DNA from: Halomonas salipaludis
Lineage (GTDB): Bacteria; Pseudomonadota; Gammaproteobacteria; Pseudomonadales; Halomonadaceae
Assembly (NCBI RefSeq): GCF_002286975.1
Contig: NZ_NSKB01000005.1
Location: 1-64,000, forward strand
DNA: 64,000 nucleotides
Direction: 5' to 3'
Each line of letters begins with the position of its first letter. Position 1 is the first letter of the stretch. Both the position numbers and the translations under genes were made by a program. The notes under the pieces are model-generated. The model was not told the DNA's origin, made no database searches, and worked only from the letters and a program-made list of their open reading frames with translations. Shown piece after piece: positions 35,058-43,820 of this stretch.

Positions 35058-36446
35058 ATGCGCTATATCAGTACCCGCGGGCAGGCGCCCGCGCTCTCCT
35101 TCGAGGATGTCGTGCTGACCGGGATGGCCAGCGACGGTGGCCTCTATGTGCCAGAGCAGATCCCGCAACTGAGCCGTGACGACCTGGCGGCGATGGCCGG
35201 GCTCTCCTACGCCGAGATCGCCTTCCGGGTGATGAGGCCGTTCGTCAACGGCGAGATCGACGACGAGACGTTTCGCGGCATCGTCACCGAGGCGTACGCC
35301 TCGTTCAGCCACGATGCGGTGGTGCCGCTAAACCAGCTCGACGCCAATCACTTCCTGCTCGAGCTGTTCCACGGCCCGACGCTGGCCTTCAAGGACGTCG
35401 CCCTGCAGCTGCTCGGCCGGCTGCTCGACCACTTCCTGAGCAAGCGCGGCGAGCGTGCGGTAATCATGGGCGCCACCTCCGGCGACACCGGCTCCGCCGC
35501 CATCGAGGGTTGCCGCCACTGCGACAACCTCGATATCTTCATCCTCCACCCGCACAACCGGGTCTCCGAGGTGCAGCGTCGCCAGATGACCTCGGTGCTG
35601 GCCGACAACGTCTTCAATATCGCCATCGAGGGCAACTTCGACGACGCCCAGGCGATGGTCAAGGCGAGCTTCGCCGACCAGTCGTTCCTCGGCGGCACCC
35701 GGCTGGTAGCGGTCAACTCGATCAACTGGGCGCGCATCATGGCCCAGATCGTCTACTACGTGGCCGCCGGCGTGGCGCTGGGCGCGCCGCATCGCCAGGT
35801 CAGCTTCTGCGTGCCATCGGCCAACTTCGGCAACGTCTTCGCCGGCTACATGGCGTCGCGCATGGGGCTGCCGGTCAAGCAGTTCATCATCGCCACCAAC
35901 GCCAACGACATCCTGCACCGCACCCTGGCCGCCAACGACTTCTCCAAGCAGGAGCTCAAGGCGACCCTGGCGCCGTCGATGGATATCGTGGTGTCGTCCA
36001 ACTTCGAGCGCCTGCTGTTCGAGGCCTATGAGCGTGACGGTGAGGCGGTTCGCCAGCTGCTCGAGCGCTTCCAAGCCGAGCCCACGGCGCTGGCCGAGGC
36101 GCCGCTCGAGCGGCTGCGCTCGCTGTTTGCCAGCCACAGCGTCGACGATGCCACCATCCTCGAGGTAATTCGCGAGGCGCACCACCGCACCAAGGAGCTG
36201 CTCGACCCACACACCGCCACCGGCTATCGCGCCGCCGAGCGGGCGCGGGCCGATGCCGCCACGCCAATGATCACCCTGGCCACCGCCCACCCGGCCAAGT
36301 TCGCCGAGGCGGTGGTCAAGGCCGGCTTCCCGGGGGTGCCGCTGCCACCGCATATGGACGACCTGCTGGAGCGCGAGGAGCGCTATAGCGTGCTGCCGGC
36401 GGAGCTGGACAAGGTGCAAGCGTTCGTGGCCGAAAATCGGCGCTAA
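35058..36446 (+). CDS. thrC: Threonine synthase
   Basis: A 462-residue PLP enzyme (MRYISTRGQAPALSFEDVVL). PLP Lys in GPTLAFKDVALQ, phosphate loop GATSGDTGSAAIEG, and the C-terminal PHMDDLLEREERYSVLP. It converts O-phosphohomoserine to threonine and follows hom by 80 bases. Its TAA stop lies in the first unit of an 11-copy heptamer array. Confidence 0.96.
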   Translation: MRYISTRGQAPALSFEDVVLTGMASDGGLYVPEQIPQLSRDDLAAMAGLSYAEIAFRVMRPFVNGEIDDETFRGIVTEAYASFSHDAVVPLNQLDANHFLLELFHGPTLAFKDVALQLLGRLLDHFLSKRGERAVIMGATSGDTGSAAIEGCRHCDNLDIFILHPHNRVSEVQRRQMTSVLADNVFNIAIEGNFDDAQAMVKASFADQSFLGGTRLVAVNSINWARIMAQIVYYVAAGVALGAPHRQVSFCVPSANFGNVFAGYMASRMGLPVKQFIIATNANDILHRTLAANDFSKQELKATLAPSMDIVVSSNFERLLFEAYERDGEAVRQLLERFQAEPTALAEAPLERLRSLFASHSVDDATILEVIREAHHRTKELLDPHTATGYRAAERARADAATPMITLATAHPAKFAEAVVKAGFPGVPLPPHMDDLLEREERYSVLPAELDKVQAFVAENRR

Positions 36447-36519
36447 GAGCTAAGAGCTAAGAGCTAAGAGCTAAGAGCTAAGAGCTAAGAGCTAAGAGCT
36501 AAGAGCTAAGAGCTAAGAG
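36443..36519. repeat. Heptanucleotide tandem array, 11 perfect copies
   Basis: Eleven head-to-tail copies of CTAAGAG cover 77 bases without an interruption. The thrC stop codon is the TAA of the first unit, so changes in copy number would not alter the protein. The array lies in the thrC-recJ gap. Confidence 0.97.
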
Positions 36520-36532
36520 CCTGAGATAGCGA

Positions 36533-36638
36533 GGGGCGCCGGGGACAGGCCAGAGAGGGGGTCTTTTGCCATGGATGGCAAAAGTAGCGCCCAGGGATGG
36601 GTTCACAGCGCCCCCTCGTAGGCCTGTCGACGGATCAG
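36533..36638 (+). repeat. Dispersed palindromic repeat, copy E1
   Basis: An outer inverted repeat (GGACAGGCC ... GGCCTGTCG) encloses a central hairpin TTTTGCCAT-GG-ATGGCAAAA and the segment AGCGCCCAGGGATGGGTT followed by CACAGCG. A clearly related copy lies inverted at 61383-61487 and a partial one at 46660-46785. It contains no plausible gene. The rest of the thrC-recJ gap, to 36820, holds only recJ leader sequence. Confidence 0.8.
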
Positions 36639-36833
36639 CCTCGAGCGGGCATCTGCTACCAGTGGCTGGGGATTCCCACTATGACCTTCGTTTCCTGTGC
36701 CCCTCACCACCCGTCGTTGGCCGAGCGGGTAGCCACCAATAGATAGATTCGCGGCTGCCCTAGGCCCGGCGCCCCTGGTCCGTGTCGATACAAGGCCAAT
36801 ACCTAACGCCCCTCGTTGCAACAGGAGCCACGC

Positions 36834-38633
36834 TTGGACGTGATAGCCCCCACCGACCTGCATAGCCGGCTCACGCCGCGGCTGGAGCCGCGCCCCCGCG
36901 ACGCAGCGCTCTATGCCCGCGCCCAGCGCGAAGGGCTCTCCGAGCTGCAGGCGCGGGTCCTGGCCGGTCGCCTGGCCGGCTATCAAGGCGAGATCGAAGC
37001 GCTGGTGTCGCCTAGCCTGCGCCACCTCGCCCACCCCGAGCGGCTCGCCGACGGTCGCCGTGCCGCCGAGCGTATCGCCCAAGCGGTGATGGAGGGCGAG
37101 CATATCGGCATCCTCACCGACTACGACGTCGACGGCATCACCTCCCATGTGGTGATCCTGCGCACCCTCACCGAGCTGTTCGGGGTGCCGGCCAGTCGCC
37201 TGCACAGCCTGATCGGCCATCGCATCAACGACGGCTACGGCATCAGCCTGCCGCTGGTGGAACGCGCGCTGCGCCTTACGCCGCGACCGAGCCTGGTGAT
37301 CACCGCCGACTGCGGTAGCTCCGACGAACCGCGCATCGCCCGGCTCAAGGCTGAAGGCATCGACGTGGTAGTCAGCGACCACCACGCGCTGCCGCTGGAG
37401 GGGCCGCCGGCCTCGGCCTATGCCGTCGTCAACCCGACCCGCAACGACTGCGACTACCCCGACCCGACCATCGCCGGCTGCATGGTGGCCTGGCTGACCA
37501 TGTCGCTGGCCCGCCAGGTGCTGATCGAGTGGGGCGCGCTGGCCGAGTCCACGCCCAAGCTCTCGCCGTGGCTCTCCTACGTGGCACTGGGCACGGTGGC
37601 CGACTGCGTGTCGCTGGGCGGTAGTCCGGCCAATCGCGCCGTGGTCAGCCAGGGCCTGCGGCTGATCAACCGCATGGACGCCGCCTGCTGGCGGGCCATG
37701 GCCGAACGCCTCGGCGCCGATAGCGTGCCCTTCGACGCCGAGACCCTGGCCTTCCAGATGGGGCCGCGGATCAACGCCCGCTCGCGCCTCGACGACCCCT
37801 ATGCGGCGCTGCACTTCATGCTCGCCGAGGAGGACCACCTCGCGCAGCGGCATCTCGAGGTGCTGGATCAGGACAACCAGTCGCGCAAGGCCATCGAGGC
37901 CGAGATGGCCGAGCAGGCCCGGGCGCTGGCCCAGCCGCAGCTGGCCGACAATGCGCCGCTGCTGGTGGTGTATCTGGAGCAGGGCCACGCCGGGGTGCAG
38001 GGCATCGTCGCCTCGCGGCTGGTGCAGGCCTACGGCCGCCCGACCCTGGTGCTAACCCCGGCGGCCCAGGCCGGCATGCTGACCGGCTCGGGGCGCTCCA
38101 TCGAGGCACTGCACCTGCGCGATGCCCTGCAGCGTGCCCACGAACTGGCGCCGCAGGCGCTGCCGCGCTTCGGTGGCCACCGCGGGGCGGCGGGGGTCGG
38201 CGTGCCCGTTGACCAGCTCGAGGCCTTTCACGCCGCGCTGCGCCAAGCGGTCAGCGAGCAGTTGGGTGAGGTCGAGCTCTATCCGCGCATCCCCACCGAC
38301 GGCGAACTGCGTGCCGAACAGCTCACACTGGCCACCCTCGACGAGCTGGCCGCGCTGGCCCCCTACGGGCGCGAGTTCGATGCACCGCTGTTCGAGGGCG
38401 ACTTCCTGGTCGAGTCGCTGCGCGCGGTGGGCGCCGAGGGCAATCACCTGATGCTCGAGCTGTCCCGCGAGGGCGTCAGCCTCAAGGCGATCTGGTTCCG
38501 CGCCCTGACCCCCGGCGAGCTGCCGCCCTTCGGGCTCGGCGCGACGCTGCGCTGCGCCTACAAGCTCAACCGCAACCGCTGGCGCGGGCGCGAGAGCCTG
38601 CAGCTGATGATCGAGCACGCCGAACCTCGCTGA
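36834..38633 (+). CDS. recJ: Single-stranded-DNA-specific exonuclease RecJ
   Basis: About 599 residues. The start is taken as a TTG at 36834, with AGGAG seven bases upstream; a TTG at 36816 and a GTG at 36840 are alternatives. DHH-family motifs: DYDVDGITSH near 96-105, ADCGSSDE near 160, VSDHHALP near 180, MGPRINARSRLDDP near 310, and the DHHA1 domain with GGHRGAAGVGV near 450. It resects 5' ends for the RecF pathway and mismatch repair. Confidence 0.94.
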   Translation: MDVIAPTDLHSRLTPRLEPRPRDAALYARAQREGLSELQARVLAGRLAGYQGEIEALVSPSLRHLAHPERLADGRRAAERIAQAVMEGEHIGILTDYDVDGITSHVVILRTLTELFGVPASRLHSLIGHRINDGYGISLPLVERALRLTPRPSLVITADCGSSDEPRIARLKAEGIDVVVSDHHALPLEGPPASAYAVVNPTRNDCDYPDPTIAGCMVAWLTMSLARQVLIEWGALAESTPKLSPWLSYVALGTVADCVSLGGSPANRAVVSQGLRLINRMDAACWRAMAERLGADSVPFDAETLAFQMGPRINARSRLDDPYAALHFMLAEEDHLAQRHLEVLDQDNQSRKAIEAEMAEQARALAQPQLADNAPLLVVYLEQGHAGVQGIVASRLVQAYGRPTLVLTPAAQAGMLTGSGRSIEALHLRDALQRAHELAPQALPRFGGHRGAAGVGVPVDQLEAFHAALRQAVSEQLGEVELYPRIPTDGELRAEQLTLATLDELAALAPYGREFDAPLFEGDFLVESLRAVGAEGNHLMLELSREGVSLKAIWFRALTPGELPPFGLGATLRCAYKLNRNRWRGRESLQLMIEHAEPR

Positions 38634-38667
38634 GCGTCGCAAAACGTAGTTATACAAGGACATCCGG

Positions 38668-38837
38668 ATGGACGCCGCTGACCTTCCCCAGGACCCGCAT
38701 CGCCCCTACGAGGACGTGATGGCGATGCTACTCGGCACCCTGCTGGTAAGGTGGCGCTCTCGGTGATCGGCGCGCTGGTGCTCAACCTGATCGTGGCGCT
38801 GAATCATAAGCCCGGCCGCTATATGGGCGTCAGCTAA
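38668..38837 (+). pseudogene. Probable YitT-family remnant with internal deletion and frameshift
   Basis: An ATG with AAGGA upstream opens MDAADLPQDPHRPYEDVMAM then LLGTLLV, which resembles a YitT-family N-terminus, but the frame stops after 32 codons. A second frame then reads SVIGALVLNLIVALNHKPGR to a TAA, which resembles the C-terminal helix and tail of that family. The two pieces are in different frames and the roughly 140-200 residues expected between them are missing. Family assignment is from memory of the pattern. Confidence 0.5.
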
Positions 38838-38979
38838 GGAAATACTGCACAAATGCCTACACGAGCGAATCGCTGCGTTGCGCGGTGCGCGGAATCCTCA
38901 CATATACCCCATATGCTCCGGTTCCTGTGCTCCGTGCGCCTGGCGCTTCATCTCGCTCGGCGATTTGTTCAGCGTTTCC
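38838..38979. mobile_element. MITE-like element, 142 bp, with CTAA target duplication
   Basis: The ends GGAAATACTGCACAAAT and (inverted) GGAAACGCTGAACAAAT match at 13-14 of 17 positions. The whole element is a long imperfect palindrome. It is flanked by CTAA on both sides (38834-38837 and 38980-38983). A CTAR-type 4-base duplication and GGAAACGCTG-like ends fit a non-autonomous derivative of an IS5-group element. It carries no transposase. Confidence 0.75.
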
Positions 38980-38989
38980 CTAAGGGCGG

Positions 38990-39067
38990 TCAACGCTTGG
39001 CCAGCCAGAACCACCAGACGATGGCGGCGATCAGCGCAAGGCCCGAGAGATTGACGATCCAGCTCAT
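38990..39067 (-). CDS. 25-residue membrane peptide, possible cupredoxin-gene stub
   Basis: The frame reads [20 protein letters not shown] then WLAKR-stop, a single membrane helix. Its ATG overlaps the stop of the copper ATPase (ATGA). Membrane-anchored cupredoxin-like proteins next to copper ATPases often begin with just such a helix, with WWFWL followed by a copper-binding domain; here the domain is absent and a MITE lies 10 bases beyond the stop. It may be a truncated remnant or a genuine small membrane protein of the pump. Confidence 0.55.
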   Translation of the reverse strand: MSWIVNLSGLALIAAIVWWFWLAKR

Positions 39068-41589
39068 GAGGCGGCCTCCTGACGCGGCTTCCACAGCCGC
39101 AGGCGGTTGGCGTTGCTGACCACGGTGATCGACGACAGCGACATCGCCGCCCCGGCGATCATCGGTGACAGCAGCATGCCGGTGAAGGGGTAGAGCACCC
39201 CGGCGGCGATGGGGATGCACAGAGTGTTGTAGCCGAAGGCGCCCCACAGGTTCTGCTTGATGTTGGCAAGCGTGGCGCGGCTGATCTCGATGGCGTCGGC
39301 AATGCCGTGCAGCGAGCCGCGCATCAGCGTGATGCCGGCGCTCTCGATGGCCACGTCGGTGCCCTGGCCGATGGCGAAGCCGACATCGGCGCGGGCCAGG
39401 GCCGGGGCGTCGTTGATGCCGTCACCGACCATGCCCACCACCTCGCCGGCCTGCTGCAGGCGTTCTATCTCGGCGTGCTTGTCCTCGGGCAGCAGCCCGG
39501 CGCGGAAGTCGTCGATGCCTACCTCGCGGGCAATGGCGGCGGCGGTGTGCAGGTTGTCGCCGGTCAGCATCACTATCTTGAGGCCGTCGGCCTGCAGGCG
39601 CCTGACCGCGGCCACGCTGTCGTCGCGCAGCGGATCGCTGATGCCGAACAGGGCGCTGAGCCGGCCGTCCACGGCCAGGTAAACCACGGTGCGGGCCTGC
39701 TGCTCCAATTCGCCCGCCTGCGCTTTGCCGGGAGCCAGGTCGACGCTGGCGTCTTCCAGCAGCCGGGCATTGCCCAGCAGCAGCGGCCGGCCATCGTCGC
39801 TCTCGGCCCTGACGCCGCCACCGGTGACGCTCTCGAAGCCGCGAATCTCGGCGGCCTCGGCGCCGCTCTCCTCGGCGTGCGCCAGCAGTGCCGCGGCCAG
39901 CGGGTGCTCCGAGCCGCGCTCCAGCGCCGCCACCAGGCCCAGTACGCTCTGCTGGTCGGCCCCCAGGGCCACATCAGGGAAAACGTGCGCCTCGGTCACC
40001 TGGGGCTTGCCCTGGGTCAGGGTGCCGGTCTTGTCGAGCACCAGGGTGGTGAGCTTGCTGGCGATCTGCAGCGCTTCGCCGCTTCTCACCAGCACCCCGC
40101 GCTCGGCGGCCTGGCCGACCCCGATCATGGTCGAGATCGGCGTGGCCAGGCCCAGCGCGCAGGGGCAGGCGATGATCAGCACCGTGGTGGCGGTAACCAG
40201 CATATGGATCACCCGCGGTTCGGCGCCGAGGTTGAACCAGGCCAGCGCGGTGAGCACGGCGATGATCATCACCGCGGGCACGAAGACGCTCGAGATGCGG
40301 TCGGCCAGGGCGCCGATCGGCGGGCGCGAGTTCTGGGCGCGGGCCACCTGCTCGGTGATCTGGCCCAGCCGCGTGTCGGCGCCGACCCGGGTGGCGCGGT
40401 AGACCAGCCCGCCCTTGCCGTTGACGGTGCCGGCGCTGACCTCGTCGCCCTCGGCCTTGCCCACCGGCAGCGGCTCGCCGGTGAGCATCGACTCGTCGAT
40501 ATGGCTGGCGCCTTCGACCACCTCGCCGTCCACCGGCAGGCGCTCGCCGGGGCGTACGCGGATCAGGTCGCCCTGGCGCACCGCATCCAGCTCGACCTCG
40601 AACTCCTCGCCGTCACGGATCACCCGGGCGCGGCGGCTCTGCAGGTCGAGCAGGCGCCGCAGCGCCTCGCTGGTGCGGCCGCGGGCACGCAGCTCCAGGG
40701 CATTGCCCAGCAGCACCAGGCCGATGATCATCGCCGAGGCTTCGAAGTAGATGCCGTGGGCCACCATCGGCAGCCAGGGAGCGAAGAGCACCACCGCCAT
40801 GGAGTAGAGCCAGGCGGTGCCGGTGCCCATGGCGATCAGGGTGTCCATATTGGCCTGGTGATGACGCAGGGCCTTCCAGGCGTTGACGAAGAAGTGACGG
40901 CCCGGCCCTAGCAGTACGGCCAACGCCAGCAGGCCGATCAGTGCCCAGAACAGCCGGCCCATGCCCACCGGATGGGGGTGATAGACGAACATGCTGGCCA
41001 TCAGCGGCACGGCCAGCGCCAGCGACCAGGCACTACCGCGCAGCCGTCGGCGGTATTCGCGGGCGTCGTTGCGCTGGCGCGCCAGCTCCGCTTCGCGCAG
41101 GTCGAGAATCGGCTCGGCGCCGTAGCCCGCGGCCTCCACGGCGCCGATCAGCGTTTCGCGCGCGGCGCGGCCGTAGACCTGGGCAGTGTGGCTGCCGAAG
41201 TTGACCGTGGCGTTCTCCACGCCAGGCACCTTAGCAAGGGCCTCCTGCACCGAGCGCACGCAGCTGGCACAGGTCATACCCGAGATCGCCAGGCGCTGGC
41301 TGTCGACGCCATCGGCGGCGGGTGGCGATGCGACAGTGGCCGCGGCCGGTGCGTCGTCGGGGCTTGCTGGCGCGTCGGTGTGCATATCGCCTGGCGGAAA
41401 ACCGCTTTTCAGCAGCAGCGCATCGAGCCGCGCCTCGCTCAGCACGCCGCTCACCCATAGCCGTTTGGCGGTTGGATCGCCCTCTACCTCGGCATTGGGA
41501 TCTTCGGCCTGCAGCGCGCGGCGGATCTTGCCGATGCAGCGCTGGCAGCTGATCCCTGGTACCCGGCGCTCGATGGGGGCATCACTCAT
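39064..41589 (-). CDS. copA: Copper-exporting P1B-type ATPase
   Basis: An 841-residue heavy-metal ATPase. Two N-terminal HMA domains: the first has the unusual GISCQRC (Cys15, Cys18), the second GMTCASC (Cys107, Cys110). Eight membrane helices, actuator TGEP near 370, CPC at 475-477 in the ion path, phosphorylation DKTGT at 519, nucleotide-site SEHPLAA, and hinge GDGINDAP. The N-YN and M-SS motifs near the C-terminus indicate Cu(I). It overlaps cueR by 8 bases and is expressed with it. Confidence 0.95.
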   Translation of the reverse strand: MSDAPIERRVPGISCQRCIGKIRRALQAEDPNAEVEGDPTAKRLWVSGVLSEARLDALLLKSGFPPGDMHTDAPASPDDAPAAATVASPPAADGVDSQRLAISGMTCASCVRSVQEALAKVPGVENATVNFGSHTAQVYGRAARETLIGAVEAAGYGAEPILDLREAELARQRNDAREYRRRLRGSAWSLALAVPLMASMFVYHPHPVGMGRLFWALIGLLALAVLLGPGRHFFVNAWKALRHHQANMDTLIAMGTGTAWLYSMAVVLFAPWLPMVAHGIYFEASAMIIGLVLLGNALELRARGRTSEALRRLLDLQSRRARVIRDGEEFEVELDAVRQGDLIRVRPGERLPVDGEVVEGASHIDESMLTGEPLPVGKAEGDEVSAGTVNGKGGLVYRATRVGADTRLGQITEQVARAQNSRPPIGALADRISSVFVPAVMIIAVLTALAWFNLGAEPRVIHMLVTATTVLIIACPCALGLATPISTMIGVGQAAERGVLVRSGEALQIASKLTTLVLDKTGTLTQGKPQVTEAHVFPDVALGADQQSVLGLVAALERGSEHPLAAALLAHAEESGAEAAEIRGFESVTGGGVRAESDDGRPLLLGNARLLEDASVDLAPGKAQAGELEQQARTVVYLAVDGRLSALFGISDPLRDDSVAAVRRLQADGLKIVMLTGDNLHTAAAIAREVGIDDFRAGLLPEDKHAEIERLQQAGEVVGMVGDGINDAPALARADVGFAIGQGTDVAIESAGITLMRGSLHGIADAIEISRATLANIKQNLWGAFGYNTLCIPIAAGVLYPFTGMLLSPMIAGAAMSLSSITVVSNANRLRLWKPRQEAAS

Positions 41590-42019
41590 GACGGTCGCCT
41601 CGCCTGGCGTCCAAGGGCTGTGGAAAACTCTCGATCAGCTGGCACAGGCTATGGCCATCCGGCGTGCCGTCAGGCATGTCGGCCCAGTTGTCGAGGGCCT
41701 GCTGCATGCGTGCGGAGAGTTCTTCGAGCCGGGCGATCTTGGCGCGCACCTCGGGCAGGCGCGCGGCCAGCATGTCGCGCACCAGCGGGCAGGGGGAGTC
41801 GCCGTGGTCGGCGTGGTCGAGGATCTCGCCGATCTCACGCACGCTGAAGCCCAGGGTGCGGGCGCGCTGGATAAAGCGCAGCCGCGACAGATCCTGCTGC
41901 CCATACAGCTGGTAGCCGTTATCCGGGTGGCGGCGCGGGGTGAGCAGGCCCTCGCGGGTGTAGTGGCGCACCGTCTCGGCGGTGACGTCGGCGGCCTTGG
42001 CCAGTTCGCTGACTTTCAT
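41582..42019 (-). CDS. cueR: MerR-family copper-responsive regulator (CueR-like)
   Basis: A 145-residue protein ([20 protein letters not shown]). N-terminal MerR HTH, long dimer helix, and a metal-binding loop with Cys in [11 protein letters not shown] and another Cys near the C-terminus ([10 protein letters not shown]); CueR itself uses a Cys-x7-Cys loop, so ligand geometry here differs somewhat. Metal specificity is inferred from the overlapping copper ATPase. A MerR-type promoter lies directly upstream. Confidence 0.85.
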   Translation of the reverse strand: MKVSELAKAADVTAETVRHYTREGLLTPRRHPDNGYQLYGQQDLSRLRFIQRARTLGFSVREIGEILDHADHGDSPCPLVRDMLAARLPEVRAKIARLEELSARMQQALDNWADMPDGTPDGHSLCQLIESFPQPLDARRGDRHE

Positions 42020-42049
42020 GGTGGCCTCGCAAGCGGAAGTCGTGTCAGA

Positions 42050-42082
42050 AGTGTAAAACCTCTGGGTAACACCTAGGTCAAG
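42050..42082 (-). promoter_or_regulatory. MerR-type promoter/operator of cueR-copA
   Basis: On the minus strand TTGACC and TTACAC are 19 bases apart (20 if TACACT is taken), the over-long spacing typical of MerR-controlled promoters. The spacer holds an imperfect dyad, ACCTAGG...CCAGAGGT, where CueR would bind. It is about 30 bases before the cueR ATG. Confidence 0.75.
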
Positions 42083-42191
42083 CAACGTTATATACCCTCG
42101 TTGGCAGCGCTGACGCGACAGGCTAAGTCAATGAAAGTTCTAGATATCAAACGTTCGTGCGACCAAAGTATTAGCAAAAACTGCGTTAAAA

Positions 42192-42201
42192 CAAACGTTT
42201 G
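42192..42201. promoter_or_regulatory. Palindrome upstream of fadL, possible fatty-acid-regulator site
   Basis: CAAACGTTTG is a perfect 10-base palindrome, and a partial copy, CAAACGTTCG, lies 44 bases upstream at 42148. The AAAC...GTTT shape resembles PsrA-type operators. This is suggestive only. Confidence 0.35.
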
Positions 42202-42309
42202 GCCTTGATCCTGGAGGCGCGATGCGCGAAAAAGGAAGCCTAAGCCCTTGCCCGGTGCGGGCAAGTCAGAAAACAGCTCCAGCCTCACCTGGAAAAGGAC
42301 GTCGATAAT

Positions 42310-43647
42310 ATGCACAACAACGTCAACAAGCTTACCTGGGCCATCGCCATCGCGGCCGCCGCCTTCGCCAGTCAGGTCAACGCCGGCGGCTACCAAATCA
42401 ACGAGCAGAGCGTCAGTGGCCAGGGCTACGGCCACGCCGGGCGCAGCTCCAACGTCAACGACGCCACCATCGTCTTCGGCAACCCGGCGGGGATGTCGTT
42501 TTTGGATCGCGCGCAGCTCACCGCCGGTGGCACCTACCTCAACGTCAATAGCCGGATTAGCAATGCCGAGGCGACTCGCTCCAACGCGCTAACCGGTGGG
42601 GCTGCTCAGCCGCTTGAGGGGTCCTCTGAAGGCGACATGGTGCCGGGCACCCTGATTCCCTTTGCCTTTTATGCCCATCCCGTCAATGAGCAGCTGGCCT
42701 TCGGTTTTGGTGTCTATGCGCCGTTTGGTTCCAAGACCGACTACGAGGACGGCTTTGTAGGACGCAACCTGGGTAACTACACCGAACTCCGCGTTATCAG
42801 CGCCCAGCCCACCGTCTCCTATAGGTTCAACGATCAGTGGTCGGTAGGCGCCGGCATTACCTATAACCGCGTGGATGGCGAGCTCCAACGCCAAGTGCCA
42901 CAGCCTGGTATGGGGATGGCGAACCCAGACGCTGACTTGGACTCAAGGGTGGAAGGGGATGACGATGCATGGGGGTATAACCTTGGCGTCATCTTCCAGC
43001 CGGTTCCTGAAACCACGCTGGGCCTGACTTACCGCTCTAAAGTCGACTACGACCTAACGGGTAGCTACAGGGCAACCAATCCCGATGGCTCCGTTGCGAC
43101 CAACCCGCTGACAGGCGCAGCGCTAGAGGATAACGCGCGCTTGAACCTGGTCACACCAGAAACCATCAACTTCTCTGTCACCCAGCAGATGAGCGACCGC
43201 CTGAAGCTAATGGCGGGTGTTTCTTGGGTTCGCTGGAGTCGCTTCAATGAAATTCACGTCACCAACGATGCTGGCGAAACGATCACCCGGGAGACCCAGA
43301 ATTATTCGAATGCCTGGGCCTACGCTGTAGGGGGGGAGTATCAGCTTAACCCGCAGCTGGCTCTGCGTGCCGGTGTAACGCTCGACTTTACTCCCACCAG
43401 CGATGAGTTCCGCAGCGCACGGATCCCTTCTGACGACCGTCGTGTCTTCTCGGTTGGTGCCGGCTGGACACCCATGGATAACCTGACAGTGGACTTCGCA
43501 TACTCCTACCTGACTGAGCGTGGTACGCGTGTTGATCAAACGCGAACGGACTATCAAGGCAGTGCGGCAGAAACAGAGTTGGCCTACTCCGCCGACTACA
43601 AAAACGAAGCCCACGGCTTCGGCGCCCAGCTGACCTACCGCTTCTAG
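42310..43647 (+). CDS. fadL: FadL/OmpP1-type outer membrane fatty-acid transporter
   Basis: A 445-residue protein. Signal peptide MHNNVNKLTWAIAIAAAAFA ending near VNAGG. The mature N-terminus GGYQINEQSVSGQGYGHAGR is the FadL hatch signature (NPA-containing FGNPAGMSFL follows near 60). The rest is a beta-barrel with alternating residues, ending in a C-terminal Phe (LTYRF) for BAM recognition. It imports long-chain fatty acids or other hydrophobic substrates. Local codon use is somewhat AT-richer in the central part (42.6-43.5 kb) than in neighbours. Confidence 0.94.
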   Translation: MHNNVNKLTWAIAIAAAAFASQVNAGGYQINEQSVSGQGYGHAGRSSNVNDATIVFGNPAGMSFLDRAQLTAGGTYLNVNSRISNAEATRSNALTGGAAQPLEGSSEGDMVPGTLIPFAFYAHPVNEQLAFGFGVYAPFGSKTDYEDGFVGRNLGNYTELRVISAQPTVSYRFNDQWSVGAGITYNRVDGELQRQVPQPGMGMANPDADLDSRVEGDDDAWGYNLGVIFQPVPETTLGLTYRSKVDYDLTGSYRATNPDGSVATNPLTGAALEDNARLNLVTPETINFSVTQQMSDRLKLMAGVSWVRWSRFNEIHVTNDAGETITRETQNYSNAWAYAVGGEYQLNPQLALRAGVTLDFTPTSDEFRSARIPSDDRRVFSVGAGWTPMDNLTVDFAYSYLTERGTRVDQTRTDYQGSAAETELAYSADYKNEAHGFGAQLTYRF

Positions 43648-43666
43648 GCCAGCCCGCGTAGCAAGC

Positions 43667-43699
43667 CAGCACCCGGCTCCGGCCGGGTGCTGGCGTTTG
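43667..43699 (+). terminator. Terminator after fadL
   Basis: CCAGCACCCGGC and GCCGGGTGCTGG form a 12-base perfect stem with a four-base loop, then CGTTTGG. Confidence 0.8.
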
Positions 43700-43820
43700 G
43701 GGCCTGGGATAGCTGGAGCGGCCGGCTTTCGTTACAATGTCGCTCTTTCTCGTGCCACCGCGGTTCGGCCTTGCGCCGGGGCCGCGGTGGCCGTTTTCCC
43801 TGCAGACTCAGGCGAGCCAC

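Noticed and set aside
36443-36519. CRISPR array
   Set aside because: The unit is only 7 bases, perfect and without spacers, and no cas gene lies nearby.
38990-39067. CcoS-like maturation protein
   Set aside because: The peptide is shorter, lacks the CcoS charged tail, and there is no cco or fix gene cluster here; a cupredoxin stub or a new small protein fits better.
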